64,000 nt of DNA, from NCBI GenBank assembly GCA_038503035.1, contig JAVSML010025214.1, positions 114,451-178,450 on the forward strand, given 5' to 3'. How positions within the stretch are numbered: the stretch's first letter is position 1; every line of letters starts with the position of its first letter. A program made the position numbers and the translations under genes. The notes under the pieces were generated by a model. The model did not search any database. It was not told where the DNA came from and was given only the letters and a program-made list of their open reading frames with translations. This DNA comes from Crocodylus rhombifer (lineage: Eukaryota; Chordata; Crocodylia; Crocodylidae). This document shows positions 52,925-64,000 of this stretch, piece by piece.

Positions 52925-53950
52925 CGACACAATGGGTGTCAAGACACTTTTTGAAGATAGCCATGGTAGATGACTGTACCACCTCTGGGGGGAGCCTTTT
53001 CCAAACCCTTGGTACTCAACTTGTAAAGAAGTTTTTCTTTATGTCTAGCCTGAAGCAAATCCCAGTAAGCTTGTGCCTATTATTTCTTGTCCTCCCCTGG
53101 GGGGCCTTGATGAATAGATGCTCCCCTAGGCCCTGATGTATGCCCTTGATATACTTACAGGCTGCCACCAAATCCCCTCTGAGCTCTCTCTTCTCCAAGC
53201 TGAACAGTCCCTAGTCTTTCAGTCTCTCCTCGCATGACCTGGTCTCTAGGCCTCTAATCATGCATATGGCTCTCCTTTGGACTCTCTCAAGCTTCTCTAC
53301 ATCCTTCCTGAAGTGCAGTGCCCAAAACTGGATGCAGATCTCCAGCTGTGGTCTCACCAAGACTGAGAATAGAGGGAGGATGACACCCTTAGCCTTGCTC
53401 GATATGCCTCGGTCCATATCTAAAGAAGGACTTTTTGTTTTCCTTGATTCTGGGTGCCAATCTCTATTTTGTTTGTGCTCTTGCTGTCCTGATCTGCTCC
53501 CTACAGGTGTGGGCTGTTGCCAAGTACTCCTGTTTGGTATTTTTTCCTGACTTCCATCCTTTGTAGGCTTCTCCTTTTAATTCAGGAGGTCCATGACTTC
53601 CCTGTTGAGCCAAGGGGGCTCCCAGCCCTTTTGCTGCCTTTCTTACAAAAGTGAATGGACTTCCTTTGAGCTTTTAGGAAATCATTGATTTGAAGAATGA
53701 CCACCCTTCTTGTACCCCCTTCCTCATCAGACCATGGTCCTGCAGGGCCTCACCAACCAATCCCCTCAGTTTATGGAAGTCAGCTTTCCTAAAATCAAAA
53801 CTTTCTACCTTACTGGCCAGTTTCCCTGACTTACAATGGATGGAGCAAGTGATCATCTCATGGTCACTGGCACCCAGTTTCCCTTCAATCATCAAGTTGC
53901 TCACTAGATTGTCCCCTTTGGCCACAACAAAGTCTAGGAGTAGCAACTAG
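52925..53950 (-). mobile_element. CR1 relic with RT core deleted
   Basis: On the minus strand, 53946-53674 is the endonuclease end and linker ('LGASDHEMITCSIH', with the S-D-H catalytic motif intact, and 'FDFRKADFHKLRGLVGEAL'). Further linker follows to about 53421 (decayed 'KRKAYKGWKSG'-like reading). It then jumps to the C-terminal part at 53417-52925 ('LVRPQLEICIQFW', 'RVQRRAICMIRG', 'KRELRGDLVAACKYIKG'). The RT catalytic core is missing. Confidence 0.8.
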
Positions 53951-54262
53951 ATTCTGCAAATTTTGCTTAGTCCAGATACAAACTAGCTTCAATGAGTATT
54001 CCACTGAAGTCAACAGGATTGCCCACATGATCAGGCATCAGCAGGGCAGGCTGTATGAGGAGAAGCAAAGGGACCTGAACCAATTAGAAAGATGATCTAA
54101 CAAGGGGACCATTTACACAAAAAAAGAATCAATAACAAAGCTAAAAGCCTGATTGCTACTGAAGTGTTCCTTATTTGCTAATTTGCATCTATATCATAGG
54201 ATGCAGACAGACATAGCATTTGACCTATTCCAAGAATGTCATTGATTGGAATCTGTTTGACC

Positions 54263-54400
54263 ATACATAGAATCATAGAGAAGAAAGACTGGAAGGGACC
54301 TCCATAGGTCATCTACTCCAAACCCTTTCCTGAGGCAGAGTCATCACTATCCAAACCATTCTATACAACTCCATTTTCTAATCTCTTACCAAAACAATGC
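54263..54400 (-). mobile_element. CR1 3' end fragment, minus strand
   Basis: 'agaatcatagagaagaaagactggaagggacctccataggtcatc' (54268-54312, in part) is the reverse complement of the CR1 3' UTR, followed by 'cctgaggcagagtcatcactatccaaaccattc' (in part). It is a short, old copy. Confidence 0.75.
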
Positions 54401-54558
54401 TGTCACCAGTGATGTAACACAAGATATAACACCAAACATGCCACAAGTAAAGCAAGGGGTCCACAGAGGCCAGCATCCCGCTGCTGTAAAGGTTAATATA
54501 TGCTCAAGAGATCTCAGGTAGAGGGCTACACCTTCTGCTACAGAGGAAAGAAAAAATT

Positions 54559-55035
54559 CCCAGGGCACGTCCCCACATGAAGGCGGTGTGCAATGGCAAA
54601 AATCTTAGTGACACAAATTTCTGCCACTACTGTTTGCTGCCGTGCACATCCCTGAACGTGCACTTTGGTGTGGGGCAAATTGCCCCACTTTAGGGAACTG
54701 CCCTTGCCCTGCTTCTCCCATCTCCCAGCATGTTGAAGGAGCTTGGGTACAACTAAAGGAGTGGAGACACTCTGGTGAACAGCCAATGTGTCTCCAAGGA
54801 GGACCAAGCCTCTGTGTCTTCCTTTTGCCTGTGCTGCGCCACCTTTTTTCATGCTGTTTTTGTTGTTGTTGCTGTTTTTTGCTACCAAGATTTTCCAGCT
54901 GCAAACTTTGCCTCCACCCTGTAAATTTGCAGCGCATGGCACATTTTAGCATTCCAGGTGCATGGTTTGTAGTGCCACAAGGAGGTTTAAGGCACCACAA
55001 ACTACATGAGTCTGCCCATCTGGATGTGGCCCCAC
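54559..55035. mobile_element. MITE-like element, 'gggcacgtcc' TIRs
   Basis: The left end 'agggcacgtccccacatga' and the right end 'catctggatgtggcccc' form imperfect inverted repeats. 'gtgcactttggtgtggggcaaattgcccca' (54659-54688, in part) recurs in reverse at 21850-21881. Non-coding. Confidence 0.5.
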
Positions 55036-55039
55036 AGTC

Positions 55040-55550
55040 CATACTAATCTGACCATGGGGTCAAATTCTTTCCTGACTCCACATATGGCAGTTAGTCTGA
55101 CCTTGAGTAGGTGGGTATGATCTCCTATCCAGAAACCTCTGGCTTTAAGTCCCAGCAGGAGCATCTACACGTTCCAGTCAAAATCTCCAGCCTTGGCTAC
55201 AGCCAATACCCAGTGCCTCTTAGGAAGGCTTTGGGGGAGAAGGAAATTCCTCCCAGTCCCATGCAGCAACCAGAAAAGCCCGGAAGCATGGTTGTGGGTC
55301 AGAAGTGCCTGTACATACATTGCCAATGGTTCTGAGTTGAGCCGTCACATTTTAGGCATTGCAGTGTCATCAAACCTTTACATGGGGATGGTAGAGAGTA
55401 CCTGGCCCAATTGCAATGTTCTGTTCCCCTTTCTTACTAATTCTGATTTCAATAAAAACCCATTCATGCACTTTACTGATCTTGAACAGACAGGGTATGA
55501 CTGTCTAGCCAGGAACCTGCAGCATTAAGTCCCAGCAAGAGCATTGGCTG
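55040..55550. repeat. Old LINE 3' UTR-like repeat with internal direct repeat
   Basis: 'caaattctttcctgactccacatatggcagttagtctgacc' (55061-55101, in part) resembles an amniote L2/L3-type 3' UTR phrase. 'ctttaagtcccagcaggagca' (55143) and 'cattaagtcccagcaagagca' (55523) are direct repeats, suggesting two copies or a partial duplication. Confidence 0.45.
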
Positions 55551-58500
55551 TGTGGTGGTACCCTGCCTGGGAGTGCCTTGGTGTGTATGTAGGGTAGAGG
55601 GGAGGGAGGTGGCTACCTGGATCTCTGGTCCTATGTGTTCTTGAGGGCTGTGGGCGCTAGGGGCAGCTCTCTGCTGATTTTAAAGAGCTGGTTGATTTCC
55701 TTACACTGCTGGTAGTGGAGTCTTTGGGCATGCTATGGGAGCCCCGAGCCCTCACTCACACAGAAGCTAGGATTTAGGAAGCCTCCATCACCTGGCCACC
55801 TCCTGCATCAAATAAGCCTGGGATTCATGGGACCCTGGTGAGGATCCCAGTGATGAAATGCAGATAATAAAGGTTGGGGTAGTAGAGGTCTGGCTGAGTA
55901 CCAGAGGAGCCAACAGCCAGTTGCCATGGTTCATGGAGGACTGTTTCAAAATAACACTTGATTTTCTAGGAATGCTTTGGACATGGTTCAGGAGGTTTAA
56001 ACCATTCTCAATTGACTTGTACATCTGGACAGTTATGGTTTAAAACACATGTATACCAATGTAAGTGTTGTCTGTCTGCACCCATACAACATTGAATCAG
56101 TTCTATAGGAATATAAGATGTATATGTAGAAGGGACCCATTGATAGGTGACCAGGGCACCAGCCCTGGGTGCCCACTCAGAAGAAAGCCACTGCCACCCA
56201 GGTCATAGACCATAGCTCTTATGCCTCTGAAAAGCTTTCTTCAATATCCAATCTGAATTTATTCACAGCCCATTTATACCCATTTGTATATCTGTGCCAG
56301 TTAGTCCTTTAGCTTCAACCCCTTCCTTCCTTCCCTGATATTTAGCCCAGATGTATTTATAGAGGGAAATCATATCCCTTTTCAGTAATTGTTTTTCTTA
56401 AAATTATGCGTGGAAATTTCTTTTCTATTCATGTAAAGCCTTGTTTCACTAATAAAAAACCTTTCTTACTTGCACTTGACAGCCTTAGTCTTGAAGAAGT
56501 AGTGGCCAGCTGGTCCTCTGTTTTATTTCCCTTGCGCTTAATATATCAGGCCTACATGAGCAATTCTAAACGTAACAACTCTGGTTCCTAATCTGAGTCA
56601 TACACTTATCAATTCCATATGCCCTTGTAAAACTTTGGCTGAATCATAGAAAAAAACTCTGTAACTAAAAGATTTACAGGTGGTGGAATGAAGTGTCAAT
56701 ACAATTAGAAATGACAATAGTCACACTTATCATTACCACAGATATGCAAGATATGAATGGTAATATTGGTAATGGTAATATTGTTTTGCCAAAATGCTGG
56801 GCCATGGATTATAAAACCTTTGCAGGGTCCACTTCTGTCCATCTTTTATGTCACTAATAAACCTATTTAGTATTCCCAAGATGTTTCAGTATTATTCTCT
56901 AACTAAAGACTCTGGAACTGCCACTTGTTCATCTTCATGGCATATCTCATAGGCAAACCAGACAAATGGTACTAAAGATTTTATATAAAGAAAATGCAAT
57001 TGCAGTTGATCTATTAACACCCTGACTGAATTTGGTTTAATATGTAAGAGAAAAGCAGCTTCATAGATGAGAGGCAGAGGCTAGATACTTTTTTTTAATT
57101 GAAAGATGGAAATGGACACAGTAATTAAGGTTAGTCAGAAAGGTGATGTCAGTTACTGGCTGAGGCCAAAAGCATCCTCTGTTTAAAAATTCAGTTTGTT
57201 TCTGCCCCAAGGGGAATGTGGAGTTTGCCTCTACCCTCATCACTCCATGATTCTCAAGCAGCATAACCTCAGAAAATTGTTGGGGGGATAAGAAGTATGC
57301 TTTTCCTTCCCTTAGCATTCGCCTAAGGAAAAGGGATTTTAAACATGAGGTGAAAGCAATTCATAATTAGCAAATTGAAACCAATGCAACTGCGTCAAGT
57401 TTTTCCTCTGCCAAAATATGAACTTATTCTTCATTTCTGTACAGGCTACAGAATTTCTGTGGAGTTGTGGTATTGCTAGCTTGGTATCACAACAGAAAGG
57501 TAATGATGTATCTGGAGAATACTTTGATTGCAACACATTTTTTCTAATATTGTCTAGACTGGAGAGGGAGATCTTATTAATTAAATGAAATTACACCCTA
57601 ACTAAGTTATTAGAGGCACTCGTTAAATTCCAAGTCTGGTGGAGTCTTATTCACTTGCAGTCAACATCAGCAAAGGAAAACAAGATTAAAAGTATTAAAT
57701 TGCCAGTGGTTCAGTGGCACCAGCTTTGGGAAGTATAAATGGCTGTTCTGTATATGTGTTTAAATAGTTCACTCTAAAACAGTCAGCTCTAGTGAATGCA
57801 AATTGGACAGACTGCTTGTAGGGTATTTGCCAGTTTTTCTCTGTCTAAAATTTGTTTTGTTTCTTTGTGCAAAATATTAATATTTTCTTTACAGAACAAG
57901 TTTGCATCAAAGTTGCAGAATGCAAAAGCAGTATGAGATGTATCTGTCCATATAAACCGGTTACATGATAATTTGCAAGAAAGTATTGTCTGTGTTAAGC
58001 TATAGATATCAAATTCGAAAAAGCAGTAGTTGAAGAAATAGCTCCAAAAACAATCCACAGACATATGAATACTCTTAAGTGCGTATTTTTTATTGTGATG
58101 GAAGCAGGATTAGACTTCAAAAGGTCCAGACTTTGGGTCTGGTTCAAGTAAGCATTCAAAAGTTCAGAAGCTATTTGCAAAAACTGAGCTGGAAATGTCA
58201 GAACAGCTGACTTTACAGCTTGATATGATAGATTAATCTCTCCCTGACTCTGATTCCTTTGCACCTGACTAGCAGTGCAAAGAAGCCTGAAAACCAATTG
58301 GTGTCCCTTGTTGGAGATTCCCACAGTGTGAAGGAATCTTCAGCCAGTGCAGAGTTGCACCCATGTTGCAATGATTTATGCTGGTGTTCAATTTGGAAAA
58401 GATGGATGTAAAGCAGGTAATAACTTCCACCAATTGATTTAGGGTTTATCTGAGCTAGAAAATGCCTGCACAGATTAGAACTGCGTTGAAAATGGTCTAA

Positions 58501-58718
58501 ATAGGGTCTGTGCAACTAGCAGCCCACAGGTCACATGCAATACATCGGGGTTAACTTGTAGATCCTGACTCCCAGTCTGGATGCCTCTCTCTGCATTGCT
58601 CTCCTTCTGCTACTGCCAGGATCTTGAGGTTCCCCCCTGTTCCTCTAGCTTCTGCTTCTTGCCCATGCCCCAGGAGGTGGGATAGGGCACAGGAAGCCTG
58701 AAGCATCAGGGCTAGGGC
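55551..58718. other. No recognisable gene or repeat
   Basis: AT-rich sequence with scattered ORFs of 60-110 codons, none with recognisable domains, acceptable splice context or repeat affinity. This is the longest plain stretch of the window. Confidence 0.45.
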
Positions 58719-59265
58719 CAGAAGTTACACATAAAAAAGTTTCAAGTGATCAGAAACTGATTTAAAACTGTAACAGAACCAGTAGCAATGTGTAGGGGGT
58801 GAACATGCACCCCCGACAGTGCCAGTGCACCCCCTGACTGACCGCACTCACCGCTTAGGCAATGGATGCGGGGGGAGCAGGCAGGAGCACCAGTGCCCCC
58901 GCACCCCCGCAAGCACTGGCTGATAGCTGCAGCTGCTCCCAGAAGCAGCTGCAGCGATTTGCTGCAACGATCAGCCATCACGGGATCGGCCATGGGCTGA
59001 TCCCCCCCAGGCAATGAAGTCAGCCTTGGGAGGACCACCCTGGTCAGCAGGATCAGCTGTGGAGGGACCCCCCACAGTCAGCAGGACTGATTGCAGGCGG
59101 GGCATGTGCCCCCATAACTAAGGTGGCACCAGTCACCCATGAACAGAACAAAAGTTCAGTGCACATAAACCAGTTTCAAAATGGCCAAAACCAGTCTGAG
59201 AAAACCTGCTTGAATGTAGTATCAGACTTAACTGATTGAGCTCAGTTCAATTTATGTAACTTCTG
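58719..59265. mobile_element. Outer MITE 'cagaagttac', carrying a nested hAT MITE
   Basis: 'cagaagttacacataaa' at 58719 and the reverse complement 'cagaagttacataaatt' at the right end (59249-59265) are inverted repeats. Next inward, 'gaaactgatttaaaactg' pairs with 'ccagtttcaaaatgg'. The hAT MITE 58780-59141 lies inside, so the outer element is older. No clean outer target duplication was found. Confidence 0.5.
58780..59141 (-). mobile_element. hAT MITE, 362 bp, with exact 8-bp TSD
   Basis: The octamer aacagaac flanks it (58772-58779 and 59142-59149). In reverse complement its start CATGGGTGACTGGTGCCACC matches the left end of the MITE at 6687, and the interior shares 'gggggcacatgcc' and 'cagctgcttctggga'. 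Both are non-autonomous members of one hAT family. Confidence 0.88.
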
Positions 59266-61371
59266 TCCAAGACCCCTTCCTGGTTTAAGTTAAACCAGAG
59301 ACCCCCAACATCCCAGCATGCTGTGCAGACCTGGGTGGGGCTGTGCTGTGTGCTTCAGTGGAGCAGTGGCTGGATACCAGCCCCCCTAATGTGAAGGGAG
59401 CAGGGAAGAAGTTTATTCTCCTTCCCTCCCCAGTCCCACCAGCATGAACCCCGGCCAGGGTCTGTCAGGCAGGGGTGCAGCAAGCCCTGCCAGGCATTTC
59501 TCTGCTTAGTACACCAGGGTCAGGGCTGTAGCCAGAAGCTGGCCAGATGGTCCCCTTAGGCAAGGGGACAGGAAGGGGAATTATTTCCCCTCTCCCTCCA
59601 GCATCTGGCAGAGTGGGCAGGAAAGGTGCTTATTCCGCCACTCGCCTGACACAGGGAGCTACTGTGGCAGTGGTCAGGGCAGACAGACCCCAACTGCGGT
59701 CCTTCAGGGGCAGAGGGGGGAATAAACCCCCTCCCTGCCTCCTCTGCCTCAGGGGGGCCATGATGACTGGCCTCTGGCCATGGCCCCACCACTGCAGCAA
59801 TGAGGCGGGAGCACCAGGCAAACCCCGGATCAGGTCCATGCAAGTGGGACAGGAAGAGGGGAATTAAACCCCTTCTCCAGCAAGTTCATGCCGGCTACTG
59901 CCAGGGATGGCCTCCCCCCACAGCTTCCCTGAAGCCAAGAGCACACTCTAACACCCCCCGGCTCCTGGCCTGAGCCACTGCAAACATGCGCCTGCATTTC
60001 CTTCAGGTTTATTTACTTGCAAATTAGTTTAATCTAGGAAGGTTTGACTAACCCACAAAGATTGAATCAATTCAGGCTTCAGCTTTTTTAATATCTGTCC
60101 CTAGCTCAGGTGCTCAGGGTCTTTGTGGCATGGTGCAGAACTTGTGCAGCATGGTGGGAAGGCTGTGCAGTGTAGCATGCAGTCCCGCTCAACATGGGGC
60201 CCTAGGTACATGAAGCTTAGGCAGTGTCTGGTCTGGGAGGTGTGCAGCCACAGCTACTCAGAAGTTGGACAGTCATGGTCTGGATTATGCCATAGTCAAT
60301 GTAGAACTGACCACAAGATCAAGAGACTACAGTCAACTTGTTTCTGGCCTTTCACAGCTGCTGCAGAAACCAATGAATATTGGGGGGCAGCAAAGAATTC
60401 ATCCAAATATGTATTTAGTTTTTAGTAGTAATCCAAAAACACAGCACTTACTGCACTTGCTGCTTTTGCATTCAAGCAGCTCACAACAGTACCTCTTCAA
60501 CACAAAGTTTCTGTTAAGCGGTAATATAATTAGAAATGGAAAACAAAACATCAATCTGGATTAGACACCCTCTTTACAGACAACAAGCTACCCATTGGCT
60601 ATGTTCTTATTTATTAATAAGAACTGCAAACCAAGTTTTAAAAGAATGAAAAAGAAAGGCTCTCATTGAAATGGTGTTCTGGCCTTATTAAGTGATGTTC
60701 TGTATGTTCTATCCTCAAAAGGTAACCTAATTATTTCATGTGCAGTGGTACCCTTAAGAACACTGAAAACGTGCAAAAGCTATTCAACTGAATTGAAGCC
60801 AGGGAAATGAAATTTTGAATTAGCCAGTTCTTCAGGAAAATATATTCAAGCAGGGTCCAGGTGATACAGTCTGCTATAGCCAATTAAATTGGATCTTTCA
60901 GAACTGGGGCTTTTTCTATGGGAGTAGGGTGCATGAAGCACTTGTAGTCTCACCCTCATTGAACAGAGAATGAATCATAAATCAAAGAGCACTGACCCAA
61001 GCACTTCTCCCAGTTGGATTTCTTTATTCCTGCACAGCAGCAGACTAATGATCTGGTAGGTAATCCTTCTAGTAATCCTTTTAGATGTGGATAAAAGGAG
61101 GCCCCCAACCCTTAGTTGTCATTGGCACTGCACCTTGGCATAATATTTTAATATACATGACAGAAATCCACAAGCAAGTGCTTTAGTGCTCTGCTCTTCT
61201 TTTTGAAGTTTCTAGGCTAGTGTTAGGCCATTGAATGACCTTCAACTTACTGTTAGCAGCATGTACCTTTTTTGAATCTTCTGTTTCCCCTTCCTCAGGC
61301 TAGCAAAGTTGGGAAAGCTGCAGATGTGAACGTCACAGGAAATTGCTGCTGATGACATTGCACTGTTGTAC
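59266..61371. other. Unassigned stretch
   Basis: A GC-rich part (59300-59960) with compositional ORFs is followed by AT-rich sequence. A perfect palindrome CTGGTTTAA-G-TTAAACCAG lies at 59280-59298, adjacent to the outer MITE. Nothing else can be supported. Confidence 0.4.
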
Positions 61372-61392
61372 TTTTTTTTTTTTTTTTTTTTT
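61372..61392. repeat. Poly-T tract (21 T)
   Basis: A run of 21 T directly precedes 'gtagatgactgatgtccc', the start of a repeat related to 12410-12840. It could be the A-tail of a minus-strand retroposed copy or a simple slippage tract. Confidence 0.9.
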
Positions 61393-61640
61393 GTAGATGA
61401 CTGATGTCCCTGACAGCCACTTAAGTAAAGGCATGGTAGGATCTGATGCAGGGTCCCAACAAATGTGCTTTCCCAACATGTGCACAGCAGGAGGCATGAT
61501 TGTAGGATTCTGCCTAAGATTGTATCATGCCGTATTTCTGGTGCAGCATGAGCCCTATCCTGGGATCACTCTGAACTGGCAAGTATCAAGTTTGAACCCT
61601 TGAATTCCCCTGCCTGGGAGCCCTGGTCAGCTGCTCAGAG
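61393..61640. repeat. Fragment of the 12180-12840 repeat family
   Basis: 'ggtaggatctgatgcagggtccca' and 'gcatgattgtaggattctgcctaag' (in part) resemble 'gatgggatctaatgcatgatccca' at 12724-12747. The ends are not resolved. Confidence 0.4.
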
Positions 61641-62219
61641 CTCCTAGCTAGGGGTGTACCTGGTGCTAGGAGTTGTGATCAGATAAGGTACACACTCACC
61701 CTTTGGAGCACAAAGGAACTGTGAGAGGCTCCAGAGGCTGGGCATTGGCCACATATGCAGTTAAAGGCATAATATGAACCAGCCACAAAGTTCTGATGCA
61801 TATTTTGTGTAATAGCTTCATAGCTTATTCCTCATTTTATCACATCATTAATTGAATGACTGCATGCCCAGGTCACTATTAAGATATGATTAACCAATAA
61901 GTCACATTTTAAGGTTAAGGTCTGAGGAGCCAAGTCAGCCTCCTGAAACACTGAACCTTAGCCATGCCAGGAGGATCAAGTTTTCATACGTACCCTCGTG
62001 TGGTCAAAGGGGGTAGCAGGGAACACATCCCTTCATCAAAATATTTTGCTTCGTTTTTTAACCACATGGTTTCCAGTTTCTGAAAACTCAGTTAGAAAAA
62101 ACATTAAAGAAGTCAGAAAGTGCCTTTGAGTAGCCTCTGAGAAACAGTTCCTTCGAAGCATCTCAAGTTGGGCACCCATGAATTAAGTCTGACATACAAT
62201 ATGATTAAGTGTTTTGTCT

Positions 62220-62840
62220 TCACACCATGGCAATATTGCATTGATCCTGGGCTCCCCCTACTCTAGCAAGAAGCAAGCTCCTGCAGCTGGGAGCCCTCTC
62301 AGTTGAGGGACTTCCAGTGCCAGGGATGCCGCATGCACCCTTGGGGCTGGGGGAACTGCAGTGCCCATGATCTTCCAGCCCCAGGGGTTTCTTGCACCCC
62401 TGAACCTGAGAGATCACGGCTGCCATAATTCTCCATCCCTTTGCGTTTCACGCACCCCCATGGCAGCTGGGTCCTGACAGCCAGCATCTGCAGCTGTAAG
62501 ACTCTAGGTTCCTGTGATGCCAAGACCAGGAGTCAGCAGCTGCTGGGTCCATCAGTTGTGGGACTCCCAGCCCCAGCTGGGCATGGTGCACCCCTGCAGC
62601 TGAGATCCCCGTCAGCTGACAGGGCTCCCAGCTGCAGAAGAGACCCTGCTATACTTGCAAATAAAAGCTCAATAGCAACAAGCTATAAAGTTAGTACACA
62701 TTTTCAGCATCTAACTGTATAGCTGGTTTGGGCTTTTGACAGAATGAGAGCTTTGCACGTATAGCTTGTCTTAAGGAAATTGTTGAATTAACCAGTTAAC
62801 TGTGTGATACCAGTAACGTGTAGAGGGGCCTACATATGTT
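62220..62840. repeat. Repeat related to 12180-12840, with stem-loop
   Basis: 'caggggtttcttgcacccctgaacctgagagatca' (62381-62415, in part) parallels 'caggggtttcatgcacccctgagcctgggtaattg' at 12547-12581. 'caagctataaagttag' (62679) and 'taactgtatagctggtt' (62713) form a degenerate version of the hairpin at 12352-12411. Non-coding. Confidence 0.55.
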
Positions 62841-63460
62841 AACAGAATTCAGTTTTTGAAAAACTCCTGTACTGTTGTTAGGTATTACTACTATGTTTCT
62901 TTTGGAAAAGCTATTACAACTAGCAAGAGAGCTTGTTCTCTGCTTTACTCTAACAAAAAGCAACTCTTGAGGCAGAGTTGCAACTGGACATAAATTTTTA
63001 TCTGTGGACACAGAAGGAAGGATTGTCTGGATGCTATTTGTGACTACTTCCTATTGAAAAGAGATAAATATAGCATCAAATAAATAAGTTATACTTAGAG
63101 TATATCCAAACTCCACATTTGATTTCTCCTCAACAGGAGGCTGACGTGCAAAACCTTTACATCTTCTCTCACTTGGCACATGGTCAACAATACCATATAT
63201 TTTGATATACAGTCTTACAGCGTATTCTGTAGTTTCTGCCATGCCATTTCCCAGCTACATAATAAGCTACTTGTTGAAATTACTGCTCTCTATATGTTTC
63301 CAGAACTAAAAGGCTTTCCTGGTTAAATAAACCCACTGTAGAAGTGTGATCTTAATAGTTAGCAGTCTGTTTTTCTTCCATTTTGTTACAAATGCAATGT
63401 GACTAAAAGTGAATTATTCTCAACCTTACAGTTTGACAATTATAAAACATTCAGGGTAAG
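62841..63460. other. No recognisable gene or repeat
   Basis: AT-rich sequence with no supported feature. Confidence 0.5.
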
Positions 63461-63802
63461 CAGTGATTCTTAACCAAGGTGCCAGAGCATCCTGTAGTGC
63501 CTTGAGATCCTTGCAAGCATGCTATAGGATGCGATGCAAAGTTAGGTGTACAAACATGATTCACAACATAAATTGAAAACTGCACAGAGTTTTCAAATAG
63601 GAAACCATAATGTTAAAATATTCTAACCTGTTATGATCTATCTGAGTTCTTTGCAACAGAAGAATTGCTTTATTATTCTTCCACAGTCAAAAACAAGTGA
63701 AAATTAAGAGTTGGCATTTTCCAAAGGGTGTCTTAAGTCAAATGAGAGGTGCCTTGGATTTACTGAGGGATGCCTTGCATCTAAAAAGGTTGAGAACCAT
63801 TG
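63461..63802. mobile_element. hAT MITE, 342 bp (MER5/Charlie-like termini), degenerate TSD
   Basis: It starts CAGTGATTCTTAACCAAGG and ends with the reverse complement of CAATGGTTCTCAACCTTTT. The interior 'gtgccttgagatcc' and 'ggtgccttggattt' are characteristic of this class. The flanks agggtaag and ggataaag are only loosely similar. Same broad class as 51685-52000. Confidence 0.8.
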
Positions 63803-64000
63803 GGATAAAGCTTTTCAAAACACCAAGATCCTATATTTGAAAGTGATATAGACACATAGGAGTGCCTCATTGAACATAAAACATGGCATGTGGCTCTCCT
63901 AAATCCATAGATCATTTTAGATAGGGGACTTAAACATCTAAATCATTTGTGTGCCTTGGAAATTTCCCCCTACATCCTTCTGACTTACTTATTGACATTA

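Noticed and set aside
57061..57536. Two adjacent minus-strand ORFs (65 and 85 codons) as an exon pair
   Set aside because: No clear acceptor or donor sites at plausible phases and no recognisable peptide motifs; likely chance.
1..64000. tRNA, rRNA, snRNA or other structured RNA genes
   Set aside because: I saw no cloverleaf-like A/B boxes or conserved small-RNA sequence by eye; a covariance-model scan would be needed to exclude short ones.

Overview
This looks like a non-coding, repeat-dense window from a reptile genome, most likely a crocodilian (alligator, crocodile or gharial). The main evidence is the abundance and type of CR1 LINE copies, whose 3' ends read 'cttccagccctaa..tctatgaaatctatgaa'. 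Dinucleotide microsatellites, several long solo LTRs and many hAT-type miniature elements support this. A turtle is a less likely alternative. I found no bacterial-type features, no tRNA or rRNA gene, no CRISPR array, and no host gene that I can name. The only candidate host coding sequence is one possible terminal exon on the minus strand at 49251-49397.

Layout. 1-14.5 kb: a (TG)n array, a GC-rich modular foldback remnant (3.4-4.97 kb), decayed L3/CR1-like LINE pieces, a hAT MITE with a perfect 8-bp target duplication (6687-7062), and a palindromic MITE centred on a perfect 18-bp hairpin (7169-7492). 14.5-20.5 kb: two abutting modular foldback elements, a 1.2-kb solo LTR with an exact 5-bp duplication (16642-17860), and a broken hAT transposase gene on the minus strand that contains a 10-N assembly gap. 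21-28 kb: a second copy of the 5' repeat, again next to a CA/TA array, then two long hairpin-forming hAT foldback elements with perfect 8-bp duplications (24393-25937 and 26495-27614). 27.8-32.4 kb: a minus-strand solo LTR, then one CR1 copy split by two separate LTR insertions. 33-37 kb: MITE-like repeats nested in older repeats.

37.4-45.5 kb is a CR1 cluster. It holds a minus-strand CR1 3' end, an 88-bp piggyBac-like TTAA element, a CR1 copy with an open C-terminal ORF2 tail, and a near-full-length CR1. The latter has a 5' region, an esterase-type ORF1 and an endonuclease/RT ORF2, and is itself split by a 2.6-kb CR1 of another subfamily. 45.5-64 kb: further hAT MITEs, a CA microsatellite, an L3-like LINE, a jockey-like RT fragment joined to a minus-strand CR1, a doubly nested MITE at 58.7-59.3 kb, and long unassigned AT-rich stretches.

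Nothing here forms an operon or pathway. The biology is genome parasitism: a hAT transposase relic beside many non-autonomous hAT elements, and successive CR1/LTR/DNA-transposon insertions that record relative age. The most unusual structure is the family of hAT elements whose whole body is a long inverted repeat built from tandem ~150-170 bp modules.
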